From NCBI RefSeq assembly GCF_947495205.1, contig NZ_CANLXV010000010.1, positions 1-64,000 of the forward strand: a DNA stretch of 64,000 nt. The letters run 5' to 3'. The position numbers and the translations under genes were made by a program. Origin of the DNA: an uncultured Polaribacter sp. (GTDB lineage Bacteria > Bacteroidota > Bacteroidia > Flavobacteriales > Flavobacteriaceae). The notes beneath the pieces were generated by a model, which did no database searches, was not told where the DNA came from, and worked only from the letters and a program-made list of their open reading frames with translations. Each line of letters begins with the position of its first letter. The first letter of the stretch is position 1. Positions 9,494-18,079 of the stretch are shown piece after piece.

Positions 9494-10489
9494 TTAACTA
9501 CCAACTAATCTTGGTTTATATTTTGCAGCAATATCTGCAATTACTCTAATATGTTCTGGACTTGTACCACAACAACCACCAATAATATTGATTAAATTTT
9601 TCTTTAAATATTCTTCAATTTGCTCTCCCATTTCTTCTGGAGTTTCGTCATACTCTCCAAAAGCATTTGGTAAACCTGCATTTGGATGTGCAGAAATTGC
9701 AAACTCGGTTTTGTTAGCAATAGCTTCTAAATGCGGTTGTAATAAATTGGCTCCTAAAGCACAATTAAACCCAACAGAAAGCAGTGGAATATGAGATACC
9801 GAAATTAAAAAAGCTTCTGCTGTTTGCCCAGATAAAGTTCTACCAGAAGCATCTGTAATGGTACCACTTAACATTACTGGAATTTCTATATTTCGCTCTG
9901 CTTTTACTTCTTCTATAGCAAATAAAGCAGCTTTAGCATTTAGTGTATCAAAAACCGTTTCTACCAAGAGTAAATCTGCACCACCATCTAATAAGGCTTC
10001 TGTTTGTTGTTTGTAGGCAATTCTTAATTCATCAAAAGTTACGGCTCTGTAACCAGGATCATTTACATCTGGAGACATGCTAGCTGTTCTGTTTGTTGGA
10101 CCAATAGAACCTGCTACAAAACGAGGTTTGTGTGGTTCTTTTGCTGTAAATTTATTGGCTACTTCTTTGGCTATTTTTGCAGATTGATAGTTTAGCTCAT
10201 ATACCAAATCTTCCATTTGATAATCTGCCATTGCAATTGTAGTTCCAGAAAATGTATTGGTTTCTATAATATCTGCGCCTGCTTCAAAATACTTGCCATG
10301 AATGGTTTTTATAGCTTCTGGTTGGGTAATTGATAGTAAATCGTTATTGCCTTGTAAAGGTGATGGATAATCTTTAAAGCGTTCTCCTCTAAAATCTTCT
10401 TCTGTAAATTTATAGGCTTGCAGCATAGTACCCATGGCACCATCTAAAACTAAAATTCTTTCTTGTAAAGCTTTGTAAATATTTGACAT
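9494..10489 (-). CDS. metH: Methionine synthase, homocysteine-binding module
   Basis: The N-terminal zinc/homocysteine module of MetH as a separate 331-residue protein. It starts with the typical [12 protein letters not shown]. The zinc cysteines are seen in GFNCALGA and in [12 protein letters not shown] use the ATG at 10489, because the longer frame (ATG at 10546) would run through the 3' strand of the SAM riboswitch. It lies first in the methionine operon and must act with the 883-residue part downstream. Split metH is common in Bacteroidota. The last residues (RLVGS) read into repeat sequence flanking the S23 gene, so the C-terminus may have been altered by the insertion. Confidence 0.95.
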   Translation of the reverse strand: MSNIYKALQERILVLDGAMGTMLQAYKFTEEDFRGERFKDYPSPLQGNNDLLSITQPEAIKTIHGKYFEAGADIIETNTFSGTTIAMADYQMEDLVYELNYQSAKIAKEVANKFTAKEPHKPRFVAGSIGPTNRTASMSPDVNDPGYRAVTFDELRIAYKQQTEALLDGGADLLLVETVFDTLNAKAALFAIEEVKAERNIEIPVMLSGTITDASGRTLSGQTAEAFLISVSHIPLLSVGFNCALGANLLQPHLEAIANKTEFAISAHPNAGLPNAFGEYDETPEEMGEQIEEYLKKNLINIIGGCCGTSPEHIRVIADIAAKYKPRLVGS

Positions 10490-10508
10490 ATTTTTATTTT
10501 CATATGTC
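10485..10508 (-). promoter_or_regulatory. Hairpin enclosing the metH1 start codon
   Basis: On the minus strand GACATAT (10502-10508) and ATATGTC (10485-10491) form a perfect 7-bp stem around a 10-base A-rich loop, and the metH1 ATG lies in the 3' arm. It lies just after the SAM-I aptamer. I infer that it hides the start codon when SAM is bound, i.e. translational control. No T-run terminator is seen between aptamer and gene. Confidence 0.45.
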
Positions 10509-10534
10509 ATCAGGAAAAGTAAAGTACTTTTGCT

Positions 10535-10717
10535 GTTATCTTTCAAATATAAAATCTATTTAGAAATTTCTAAAAGATGCTGAAACAAGTTCAGCATATA
10601 TTTGTAGAATGTAGCACCTTCTTTATCTTTAAAATTACTTTAAAGGTTCTAAAATATTTTAGAACAAGGGTTGCCAAGGTTTCAACGGGTCTAATCCCTC
10701 TACCTTTCGTGATAACG
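10535..10717 (-). ncRNA. SAM-I (S-box) riboswitch upstream of metH
   Basis: The minus strand carries the S-box core in order: GAAAGGTAGAGGGA, then TTAGACCC, GTTGAAACC, TTGGCAACC, a long P3 arm (GTTCTAAAATATTTTAGAAC), GGTGCTACATTC, and a P4 hairpin (GCTGAACTTGTTTCAGC). The P1 helix is GTTATC at 10711-10716 pairing with GATAAC at 10535-10540. This class binds S-adenosylmethionine and represses methionine genes when SAM is plentiful. It would control metH1, the S23 gene, metH2 and perhaps metF. Confidence 0.9.
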
Positions 10718-10792
10718 TATTATTAAGTTTATGAACTACACTACAAAGAAACGTAATATTTTTTTATTTGTGTAATTATTGTGTTTTAATGT

Positions 10793-11686
10793 TTATTCTT
10801 TTTCAAATAATGTTGATGATAAATAACGGTCTCCTCTATCGCAAATAATAGCTACTACAACACCACTATCTAAACTTTCTGCAACTTTTACTGCACTTGC
10901 TACAGAACCACCACTGCTCATACCCGCAAAAATTCCTTCTTCTTGAGCTAGCCTTTGCGTCATTTCTTTTGCCTCTTCCTCATTAACCTCTATAACTTGA
11001 TCTACCTTTTTTCTGTTAAAAATTGCTGGCAAATATTCTTCTGGCCAATTTCTAATTCCTGGTATTCTTGCTCCTTCTTTAGGTTGCACCCCAACTATGG
11101 TAATGTTTTTATTTTTTTCTTTTAAATAATCTGAAACGCCCATAATTGTTCCAGTTGTACCCATGGTACATACAAAATGCGTTACTTGACCTTCTGTATC
11201 ATTCCAAATTTCTGGCCCTGTGCCTTTGTAATGTGCCTTAGAATTGTCTGTATTATCAAACTGATTTAATCTGTAATAACCTTTTTTATATTTTAATTTT
11301 AAAGCATGGTCTCTAGAACCTTCCATACCCAATTCTTTGGGTGTTAAAATTACCTTTGCACCATAAGCGCGCATTGTTTTAACACGTTCTATAGTGCTGT
11401 TTTCTGGCATAACTACTACCATATTTACACCTAAAACCTTAGCCATAAGTGCTAAAGCTATACCTGTATTACCACTTGTAGCTTCTACTAAAGTATCTCC
11501 TTTTTTAATATTTTTTCTTTTTAATGCTTCAGAAATCATATTATAGGCAGCTCTATCTTTTACACTTCCTCCTGGGTTGTTACCTTCTAACTTTAATAAT
11601 AAAGTAACTCCTTCTTTTTTAAAGATATTTTGCGCTTCTACCAAAGGCGTATTTCCTACGAAATCTATGATACTTTTTGTTTTCAT
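10793..11686 (-). CDS. cysM: Cysteine synthase, PLP-dependent
   Basis: A 297-residue beta-family PLP enzyme that joins O-acetylserine (or a related acceptor) with sulfide or thiosulfate to make cysteine. The start VGNTPLVE, the PLP lysine K43 in GGSVKDRA, the TSGNTGIALA loop and the glycine-rich GTTGTIMG are all seen. Length and sequence favour the CysM subgroup over CysK, but this is not certain. The start lies 5 nt after the stop of cysE, and the gene ends the operon ferredoxin-cysE-cysM. Confidence 0.92.
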   Translation of the reverse strand: MKTKSIIDFVGNTPLVEAQNIFKKEGVTLLLKLEGNNPGGSVKDRAAYNMISEALKRKNIKKGDTLVEATSGNTGIALALMAKVLGVNMVVVMPENSTIERVKTMRAYGAKVILTPKELGMEGSRDHALKLKYKKGYYRLNQFDNTDNSKAHYKGTGPEIWNDTEGQVTHFVCTMGTTGTIMGVSDYLKEKNKNITIVGVQPKEGARIPGIRNWPEEYLPAIFNRKKVDQVIEVNEEEAKEMTQRLAQEEGIFAGMSSGGSVASAVKVAESLDSGVVVAIICDRGDRYLSSTLFEKE

Positions 11687-11691
11687 ATACT

Positions 11692-12450
11692 TTATCTTCT
11701 TTGAAAAATTTTATTTTCTGATTGTACAGTTACTACAGAGTTTGCTGGAGTAGATTCTGTAATACATACATTGGCTCCTATTACAGAGTTTGCGCCAATA
11801 ACAACATCACCACCTAAAATAGTTGCATTTGCATAAATAACCACGTTATTTTCTATTGTTGGGTGTCTTTTTGTTGAAGCCATATTCTTTTTTACTTGAA
11901 TACCTCCTAAAGTAACTCCTTGAAATATAGTTACATTATCTTTTATAACCGTAGTTTCTCCTATTACAATACCTGTAGCATGATCTATAAAAAAGGACTC
12001 GCCAATTGTTGCTCCTGGATGAATATCTGTACCTGTTGCTCCATGTGCAAACTCGCTCATCATTCTTGGTAAAACAGGTATTTCTTGTTGTAATAATTGA
12101 TTGCTTAATCTGTATACTGCAATGGCATAAAAACCTGGATATGCTAAATAAATTTCTCTTAAACTTTTTGCCGCAGGATCTCTATTTACTGCTGCTAATG
12201 CATCTAAATCTAATTTTCTTCTAATTTCTGGAAATGATTTTTCGAAATCTAACCAAAAACAATCTTGATTTTTAATTTCTAGTCTTTCTAAAATTTTAAG
12301 AAATTTATTTTTTGTGGCTTCTCCGTTTTTACGCTGATAGCTTTTATGAAAAAGACAATTGATTATTTCTTTAGAAAAAACAGCTACAGCGTCTCTTAAA
12401 CACATGCTGTAATTTTTTAAATCTAAAGCTGCTGTTGTTTCTTGTTTCAT
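11692..12450 (-). CDS. cysE: Serine O-acetyltransferase
   Basis: Makes O-acetylserine from serine and acetyl-CoA, the substrate of the next gene's product. The C-terminal left-handed beta-helix shows hexapeptide repeats (DIHPGATIGESFFIDH, GIVIGETTVI, VTIFQGVTLGG). I start at the ATG at 12450 (252 residues), 8 nt after the ferredoxin stop; the longer frame would overlap the ferredoxin gene by 64 nt. It is of the EpsC-like longer type common in Bacteroidota. Confidence 0.93.
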   Translation of the reverse strand: MKQETTAALDLKNYSMCLRDAVAVFSKEIINCLFHKSYQRKNGEATKNKFLKILERLEIKNQDCFWLDFEKSFPEIRRKLDLDALAAVNRDPAAKSLREIYLAYPGFYAIAVYRLSNQLLQQEIPVLPRMMSEFAHGATGTDIHPGATIGESFFIDHATGIVIGETTVIKDNVTIFQGVTLGGIQVKKNMASTKRHPTIENNVVIYANATILGGDVVIGANSVIGANVCITESTPANSVVTVQSENKIFQRR

Positions 12451-12458
12451 AACAAAAA

Positions 12459-12788
12459 TTATGATTCTGGAGCTAACTCTACTTCTAAACCGTCTATTTC
12501 TGGCGTCATTTGTATTTGACAACCTAACCTACTGTTATCTTCTACATCAAAAGCTTCTGCTAACATGGCGTCTTCATCATCACTCATTGCTGGTAACTCG
12601 TGATTTGATTTTACATAACATTGGCAAGAGGCACACATTGCCATACCACCACAAACGCCAATTGTACCTTCTGGAGCTAGTTCATAAGAACGTACTACTT
12701 CCATTAAATTCATGGCCATGTCTGTTGGGGCAACAATATCATGTGTTACGCCATCTCTATCTGTTATTTTTATGTTGATGTCTTGCAT
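12459..12788 (-). CDS. 2Fe-2S ferredoxin, adrenodoxin type
   Basis: A 109-residue electron carrier. Cluster ligands are C46, C52, C55 and C90 (C-X5-C-X2-C...C pattern, CGGMAMCASC and RLGC). Upstream of the cysteine genes in the same operon and near a ferredoxin-NADP reductase, it may feed reductive steps such as sulfite reduction, but no sulfite reductase lies in this window. It heads the operon, with a -7 element 28 nt before its start. Confidence 0.9.
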   Translation of the reverse strand: MQDINIKITDRDGVTHDIVAPTDMAMNLMEVVRSYELAPEGTIGVCGGMAMCASCQCYVKSNHELPAMSDDEDAMLAEAFDVEDNSRLGCQIQMTPEIDGLEVELAPES

Positions 12789-12815
12789 CTAATTTTCTTT
12801 TATTGCTATTGTATG

Positions 12816-12823
12816 CAAATTTA
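12816..12823 (-). promoter_or_regulatory. -7 element of the ferredoxin-cysE-cysM operon
   Basis: Minus-strand TAAATTTG, an exact TAnnTTTG match, 28 nt before the ferredoxin ATG. No good -33 TTG is seen. Confidence 0.45.
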
Positions 12824-12882
12824 CATAAACCTTACAAAGTAATTGTGCTATTTGCTAAAGAAATCAATTAATTTCAAACAGG

Positions 12883-12986
12883 TTTAGCCCAGATTGAAGC
12901 TTTGTTTGAGCTCTTTTTTGCCAGATCCTGAATGAAATTCTGGATCTGGCAAAAAAAGCGAGTGCTGAAAGCTGGAAATAGCTTCA
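12883..12986. repeat. Palindromic intergenic repeat, TTTAGCCC...ATAGCTTC type
   Basis: Begins TTTAGCCCAGATTGAAGC and ends GGAAATAGCTTC, with a long central hairpin. It resembles a second abundant flavobacterial intergenic repeat I remember (TTTAGCCC.GAT.GAAGC ... CTTTTT ... AAAAAG ... GGAAATAGCTCC). The ends, GAAGC and GCTTC, also pair. It differs from the repeat at 6084-6167. Confidence 0.6.
12912..12959 (-). terminator. Terminator after the ferredoxin-NADP reductase
   Basis: CTTTTTTGCCAGATCC (12913-12928) pairs over about 16 bp with its complement at 12942-12958 around a 13-base loop. It forms the core of the palindromic repeat and can serve as a terminator in either direction. Confidence 0.75.
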
Positions 12987-12999
12987 AAAAAAAAATAAA

Positions 13000-14055
13000 C
13001 TATTGAATTGCTTTTACAACTGCTTTTGGTGCTTCTTTCTTGGTACCATCAAAACCTTGTACACCACCAACTGTGGTATATTTCATTACGTATTTTTTGT
13101 CTGGAAAAATTCTTTGAAATGCACTTTGACACATTAAAGTTGCCTCGTGAAAACCACATAGAATTAACTTTAATTTACCTGGATATGTATTTACGTCTCC
13201 AATGGCATAAACACCTGGTATATTAGTTTGGTAATCTAAGGCGTTATTAACTTTTATGGCGTTTTTTTCTATTTCTAAGCCCCAGTTTCCTAAAGGACCT
13301 AATTTTGGTGACAGCCCAAATAATGGCACAAAATGATCTGTATCTATAGTAAATGCTTCTTCGCCTTTCTTTTGTATGGTAAGGCCTGTTACTTTATCAT
13401 CTCCTAAAATACCTGTAATTTCTGCGGGTGTTATTAATGCAATTTTATTGGCATCTTTTAGTTCTTGTACTTTTTCTACAGAATCTAATGCGCCTCTAAA
13501 CTCGTTACGTCTGTGCACTAAAGTTACAGATTTAGCAACATCTGCTAAGAATATAGACCAATCTAATGCAGAGTCTCCACCACCAGCAATTACTACATTT
13601 TTATTTCTGTAAAATTCTGGTTCTTTAATAATGTATTCTACTCCATTATCTTCAAACTTACTAATATTATCTAGCTTTGGTTTTCTTGGTTCAAAAGAAC
13701 CTAAACCACCTGCTATGGCTACCACTTTTGCGTGGTGTTTTGTACCTTTGTTAGTGGTAACTATAAAGGTACCATCGTCTTGCTTTTCTAAAGTATCTGC
13801 GCGCTCTCCTAATGTAAAACCTGGCTCAAATTGTTTAATTTGTTCCATAAGGTTGTCTGTTAAGTCGCCCGCTAAAATTTCTGGATAAGCAGGAATATCA
13901 TAAATTGGTTTTTTAGGATAAATTTCTGAACATTGGCCACCTGGTTGTGGTAATGCATCTATTAAATGACACTTTAATTTTAATAAACCAGCTTCAAAAA
14001 CGGTAAATAATCCTGTTGGTCCTGCACCAATTATTAATATATCTGTTGTAATCAT
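13000..14055 (-). CDS. Ferredoxin--NADP reductase, thioredoxin-reductase-like
   Basis: A 351-residue flavoprotein of the TrxR-like FNR group (YumC type). It has an FAD-binding IGAGPTG at 9-15 and a second nucleotide motif, IAGGGDSALDW, near 160, but lacks the CxxC of true thioredoxin reductase. The C-terminal GVYAIGDVNTYPGKLKLI is typical. It moves electrons between NADPH and ferredoxin, and the ferredoxin gene next door is a likely partner. It has its own terminator downstream. Confidence 0.9.
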   Translation of the reverse strand: MITTDILIIGAGPTGLFTVFEAGLLKLKCHLIDALPQPGGQCSEIYPKKPIYDIPAYPEILAGDLTDNLMEQIKQFEPGFTLGERADTLEKQDDGTFIVTTNKGTKHHAKVVAIAGGLGSFEPRKPKLDNISKFEDNGVEYIIKEPEFYRNKNVVIAGGGDSALDWSIFLADVAKSVTLVHRRNEFRGALDSVEKVQELKDANKIALITPAEITGILGDDKVTGLTIQKKGEEAFTIDTDHFVPLFGLSPKLGPLGNWGLEIEKNAIKVNNALDYQTNIPGVYAIGDVNTYPGKLKLILCGFHEATLMCQSAFQRIFPDKKYVMKYTTVGGVQGFDGTKKEAPKAVVKAIQ

Positions 14056-14280
14056 AATTTTAATTTTAAAAAAACAAGTTTGTTTTTGTTGTTTTTTTTA
14101 ATCCCTACTAATCCTATAGGGTACAAAGATTGTAATTTTAATTCTTATTCTACTCCTTTTTAATTGAAATAATTTTATTTTTATAGTATAGGTAAAAAAA
14201 ACTCTTTTTTTATATGAATTTCTAAATATTATAAGTTAAAACAACGCATAAGCTTAAAATATATTTATTTTTAATTGAAA

Positions 14281-14796
14281 TCAATTTTTAAATTGCTTTA
14301 AAAAAATAGCGTCGTTTTTTTGTTTCGCTTTTATTACCTTTTGTATGTCGTTGTTTGGTATTAATACTGACAATACATATTGTTTAATTACCCAATTGTT
14401 ATTTATTTTTTCTAACACTCCAGAACCTCTGCAGGTTCCCATCCACGTGCGTAACCGTTCATTAAACCATACAAACTCTCCAGAATTTGCTATAAAAATA
14501 TTTCTATCTAAGGTTTTAAAATTCCAAGCCTTACCTTTATCAAAATAAGGTTTGCTAAATTTTGCAAAGTCTTTTTTTGTCCAGGTTTCTTCTGCTGCTG
14601 TACCTATATAAATTGATGAACTATCTAAAGCCTTAAAATAATTTTTATAATTGGCCTCTGATGCCGCTTTGTGCCAATTTATCATAAAAGTATTAACGTC
14701 TGCTTTAATGCTGCTTTTGTTTATCGTTTTTTTAGATATGGCGCCACAGCCATAAAAAAAGAAACTCATTACAAAAACCAATAACATCTTTTGCAT
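14281..14796 (-). CDS. NTF2/SnoaL-like lipoprotein
   Basis: A 171-residue protein with a lipoprotein signal (hydrophobic stretch ending FYGC) and one SnoaL/NTF2-like domain: KAASEANYKNYFKALDSSSIYIGT, then ETWTKKDFAKFSKPYF and a strand-rich end with a STOP-free RLRTWMGTCRGSG. Such domains are small cone-shaped binding folds. The ligand is unknown. It begins 5 nt after the upstream unknown lipoprotein gene and is probably cotranscribed. Confidence 0.75.
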   Translation of the reverse strand: MQKMLLVFVMSFFFYGCGAISKKTINKSSIKADVNTFMINWHKAASEANYKNYFKALDSSSIYIGTAAEETWTKKDFAKFSKPYFDKGKAWNFKTLDRNIFIANSGEFVWFNERLRTWMGTCRGSGVLEKINNNWVIKQYVLSVLIPNNDIQKVIKAKQKNDAIFLKQFKN

Positions 14797-14801
14797 ACTA
14801 C

Positions 14802-15458
14802 TTACTCTTTTGTTGTTTTTAAAACCTGCTTCTTTTTATTACTGGCTCGTTTTTCTAATAAGCGCGCATTTATAGTTTCTTTAGAAATAGCATCTATTTT
14901 AGTAGAATCTAAACCTACGTGGTTTATTTCAACCTTTACTTCATCTTCTAATTTATTTTTTAAGAGTACTGTATTTATTTTAATATTTACAGCAGAAAAA
15001 GCAGCTATTGTTTTAGCTACTTGATCATTTACTTCGTAAGCTTTAATTGCAGGTATTTCTTTTAAATCTACCAAACGTAATGTTTCATTGTATAAAATAT
15101 TTACTCTTGCGCCAAATGATGGCACATCAAATATTTCTGGCTTTATGGTATCTTTTAGTTTTTTTACTAAATCTTTTAATTCTAAAGCATTGTTAAGTGC
15201 TTCATTTGGTGAAATATTTCTATATTTTACAAGAAATGAATCTACAGCCTTTAAAGAACTCCAATTTTTTACTGATTTTAAAAAATGACGCTTAACCCCA
15301 ACCGTTTTTTGGTGTTTTTCAGCAACACTCATTAAAGGTTTAGGTTTAGTATCCGCTTTGTCTTTTTCTGTTTTACTTCCACAAGAAAAAACTAAAAAGA
15401 CTATTGTTAAAAAAGTTATATATTTCACAAGATCAATTAAGCATACAAAAATACGCAA
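14802..15458 (-). CDS. Unknown probable lipoprotein
   Basis: A 218-residue protein I do not recognise. A hydrophobic stretch ends at FLVFSC (about residues 15-26), which reads as a lipobox, followed by a charged linker. The rest is helix-prone and lysine-rich, ending in a basic tail. The first ten residues before the signal look dispensable, so the true start may be a later non-ATG codon. It shares an operon with the NTF2-like gene. Confidence 0.55.
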   Translation of the reverse strand: MRIFVCLIDLVKYITFLTIVFLVFSCGSKTEKDKADTKPKPLMSVAEKHQKTVGVKRHFLKSVKNWSSLKAVDSFLVKYRNISPNEALNNALELKDLVKKLKDTIKPEIFDVPSFGARVNILYNETLRLVDLKEIPAIKAYEVNDQVAKTIAAFSAVNIKINTVLLKNKLEDEVKVEINHVGLDSTKIDAISKETINARLLEKRASNKKKQVLKTTKE

Positions 15459-15612
15459 ATTAAAATACCTAAAAAAAAATTAAGAAAACTGTAGCAGACC
15501 AAAAAAGATAGTATCTTGTAAGTATTTTTAAATTGCAACGTCTTAAAAGAAACAAAAATCAACATATATTTCTTAGTAAAAGAAAAGTACACCTAAAAGA
15601 AATTTTAATACC

Positions 15613-16224
15613 ATGAAAGAAATTCTACAAAATAGTTTAGAAAACACCATAACTTACCAACAATACAGAGATTTAGTAAGTAATTTACTAAAAGAAAATA
15701 AATCTACAGGGCCTACACAGTCAGAAGCACTAACTAATTATAGTAAGCTGAATGATCGCCGTATGAAAAGGTTAGATAAAACTATTAAAATTACAGCAAC
15801 AACGGCAGCTTCTTTTGCTAAAATTACAAAGACACAAACTTGGGTGGTAATTACAGAAGGTTGGTGTGGAGATGCTGCTCAAAACTTACCTGTTCTTAAT
15901 AAATTAGCAGATTTAACTGGTAAAATTGACTTGAAAATTGTTTTAAGAGATGATAATTTAGCATTAATGGATTTGTTTTTAACCAATGGTGGTAGATCTA
16001 TACCTAAACTAATCGCTTTAGATACCGAAAATAATGTATTATTTACTTGGGGTCCAAGACCAAAAACAGCCACACAAATGGTTGCAGATTACAAAGCAAC
16101 ACATGGCGCAATAGATGCAGAATTTAAACAAGATTTACAAGTTTGGTACAACAAAGATAAAGGTGTTAGTGTACAAGAAGACTTTATAGAACTTACCGAA
16201 AAAGCGGAATTGATAGAAGCTTAG
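15613..16224 (+). CDS. Thioredoxin-family protein with a single active-site Cys
   Basis: A 203-residue cytoplasmic protein with a thioredoxin-like core. The active-site position reads EGWCGDAAQN, so C85 is kept but the second cysteine of CxxC is alanine. The cis-proline region is GGRSIPKLIALD. Close relatives occur across flavobacteria as 'thioredoxin family protein'. A monothiol site argues against ordinary dithiol-disulfide exchange. Substrate unknown. Followed by a good terminator. Confidence 0.85.
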   Translation: MKEILQNSLENTITYQQYRDLVSNLLKENKSTGPTQSEALTNYSKLNDRRMKRLDKTIKITATTAASFAKITKTQTWVVITEGWCGDAAQNLPVLNKLADLTGKIDLKIVLRDDNLALMDLFLTNGGRSIPKLIALDTENNVLFTWGPRPKTATQMVADYKATHGAIDAEFKQDLQVWYNKDKGVSVQEDFIELTEKAELIEA

Positions 16225-16249
16225 ATTTATAAAAACTTAAAATATAGAG

Positions 16250-16280
16250 CCGTAAATAACATTGTTATTTGCGGTTTTCT
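16250..16280 (+). terminator. Rho-independent terminator
   Basis: CCGTAAATAAC (16250-16260), loop ATT, GTTATTTGCGG (16264-16274), then TTTTCTTTTT. The 11-bp stem (one G-U pair) lies 25 nt after the thioredoxin-like gene. Confidence 0.8.
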
Positions 16281-16287
16281 TTTTCCC

Positions 16288-16295
16288 TATATTTG
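16288..16295 (+). promoter_or_regulatory. -7 promoter element
   Basis: TATATTTG matches TAnnTTTG and ends 17 nt before the next start codon. A TTTG at 16268-16271, inside the terminator stem, is 16 bp upstream, somewhat short for a -33 element. Confidence 0.4.
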
Positions 16296-16312
16296 TCAAC
16301 TAAATATAAATT

Positions 16313-16801
16313 ATGTTTGTAGATTTTGATGCCATTCCTGAAGATGCTAAAGTTTGGATATACCCTTCTAGTAGAAAATTTTATAATTCAGAAATTGAAG
16401 AAATTACAGATAAAGTACAGTTTTTTGTAGCTAATTGGAAAGCAGAAAATGCTGATTTTAAAGCATCTTATAAAATCTTATACAACAGATTTATAATTTT
16501 AACTGCAGATGATGTTGCTACTCCTTTAACAAATAAAGATATAGATGCTTCTGTGCGTTTTATTCTAGGACTACAAGAGGCTTATAAAATTGAACTGCTA
16601 GACAAAATGAATGTTTGTTTTAAACAAGGTGAATATGTACAATACAAAGATTTAAAAGATTTTAAAAAACTACTCAAAAATAAAGCCCTAACTGGTAAAA
16701 CTATAATTTTTGACAATTTAATTACCACTAAACAAGATTTTGAAAATTTTTGGGAAATTCCCATAGAAGAAAGCTGGTATAGCAGATTTTTAAAAAAGTG
16801 A
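16313..16801 (+). CDS. Conserved flavobacterial protein ('ABC transporter ATPase' by name only)
   Basis: A 162-residue soluble protein. Its relatives in flavobacterial genomes are often labelled ABC transporter ATPase, from memory, but no Walker A, signature or Walker B motif is present, so that label has no support. Conserved-looking segments are VWIYPSSRKFY at the start and the acidic FWEIPIEESWYSRF near the C-terminus. Function unknown. Confidence 0.65.
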   Translation: MFVDFDAIPEDAKVWIYPSSRKFYNSEIEEITDKVQFFVANWKAENADFKASYKILYNRFIILTADDVATPLTNKDIDASVRFILGLQEAYKIELLDKMNVCFKQGEYVQYKDLKDFKKLLKNKALTGKTIIFDNLITTKQDFENFWEIPIEESWYSRFLKK

Positions 16802-16835
16802 AGAAAATTTAATACTGTAATTTTTCAACCTACAC

Positions 16836-16868
16836 ACTTGCTGAGAAAATGTTTGAACTTGAGCGAGT
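16836..16868. repeat. Small inverted repeat
   Basis: ACTTGCT (16836-16842) can pair with AGCGAGT (16862-16868) with one G-U pair. It lies between two convergent genes. There is no T run, so terminator function is doubtful. Confidence 0.3.
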
Positions 16869-16958
16869 AAGCTTCCAATATTTTTTTAGTAAATATTTAA
16901 TTCATTACATTAAAACTTTAGATGTAAAAAAACTTTTTACCTGCCGATTCATAACGAT

Positions 16959-17702
16959 TTAATTATTTGTTTTAGAACAAAAATATTTATGAATCATATA
17001 CTGAGTAATTGGTTTTAATGTTTTTCCAGTTTCTGGATGCAACCCTAAGGATGTAAATATTTCTAAATCTCCTTTTAAATTTTTACCATACCAAATTTGC
17101 ACTATTCCTTTTTTATCAAAAAACGCTACATCACAACTCGGTTCTATTTTTTTGAAAAATTTTATTCTTTCTTCTTTGTAAATTTTTAGTTGACCTACAT
17201 TGTATTTTTCTGTATCAAATTTAACTTCAACATATTTATTATTATCCCAAACCATCCATTTTTGTTTATTTATAGAAAAAAAGACTGAAAGTATAAGGAA
17301 GATAATACTTAATATAATAGCAAATTTATTGTTTTTTACACCTTTTAAAATTCTCTCAAACGGTTTAATTTTTTTGTTTTTTTGTTCTTGCTCATGTATT
17401 TCATCCGTGTTATTTGAGGTTACATTCTTTTTAACAAAATCAATATAATTCTCATAACCTAAATATTTACACAAAGAATTTATTACAATTTGTTGTTTAA
17501 TTACAACTTTCTTCTCTTTATTCTTTCTCGCATCATTATATAAAACACGTAAACTTTTATCACCAAAAGAACATTTAAAATTATTCCATAACGCTTCTGA
17601 AATTCGTTCTGATAATTTGTGCGTTGATACAGATAAACCCGTCTCTTTTAGCTCCTCTTTATCTGCTTTCGCAAAGACCTCTAATATCAATTTTTGATGC
17701 AT
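16959..17702 (-). CDS. Unknown protein with one membrane segment
   Basis: A 247-residue protein, not recognised. The N-terminal ~95 residues are soluble and basic (SERISEALWNNFKCSFGDKSLRVLY would be one helical block, cited in two parts: SERISEALWNNFKC and FGDKSLRVLYND). They are followed by one transmembrane helix (about 127-146) and a C-terminal domain rich in aromatic and basic residues with GLHPETGKTLKPIT near the end. The N-terminal part would face the cytoplasm. It diverges from the lipoprotein/two-component genes and may belong to the same accessory island. Confidence 0.6.
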   Translation of the reverse strand: MHQKLILEVFAKADKEELKETGLSVSTHKLSERISEALWNNFKCSFGDKSLRVLYNDARKNKEKKVVIKQQIVINSLCKYLGYENYIDFVKKNVTSNNTDEIHEQEQKNKKIKPFERILKGVKNNKFAIILSIIFLILSVFFSINKQKWMVWDNNKYVEVKFDTEKYNVGQLKIYKEERIKFFKKIEPSCDVAFFDKKGIVQIWYGKNLKGDLEIFTSLGLHPETGKTLKPITQYMIHKYFCSKTNN

Positions 17703-18079
17703 ATCTAAACGTATTTTCTGGTTGTTAAATTACAAAAAACTATGGAAAATAAATGGAAAATCAATTCCAAAAAATTTCCAAATACCTTCCGTACTATTTC
17801 CAATCATTACATCAAATTATTTCTTCATTTGTACTAGAATTGATTACTGAATTGCATGCACAATAGCTTGTAAAACAGTATTCATTAAAATTGGAGCAGC
17901 AAGTAGAGTTGTTTAGCTAAACTGGGAAGTAACCTAACTTCTTTACTTCTGCAAACCAAACTTCCCGCAAAAAAAGAGACGTCTTTTTTTAACATTTAGC
18001 GTGTTGCTAGTGCACTAAAAAACTGAGTAAAAAAAACACTCGGACTACAACACTATTGTTCAATTTTAACTAAAACAAA
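17703..18079. other. Divergent intergenic region with GGAAA/TTTCC tracts
   Basis: Between the unknown membrane protein and the small lipoprotein. ATGGAAAAT occurs twice 11 bp apart (about 17742 and 17753), followed by four TTCC blocks in the opposite sense up to 17802. This could hold regulator sites for either gene. No gene is seen in the remainder. Confidence 0.4.

Noticed and set aside
10490..10546. Upstream ATG (10546) as the metH1 start
   Set aside because: It lies within the 3' strand of the SAM-I aptamer. The ATG at 10489 starts the conserved protein.
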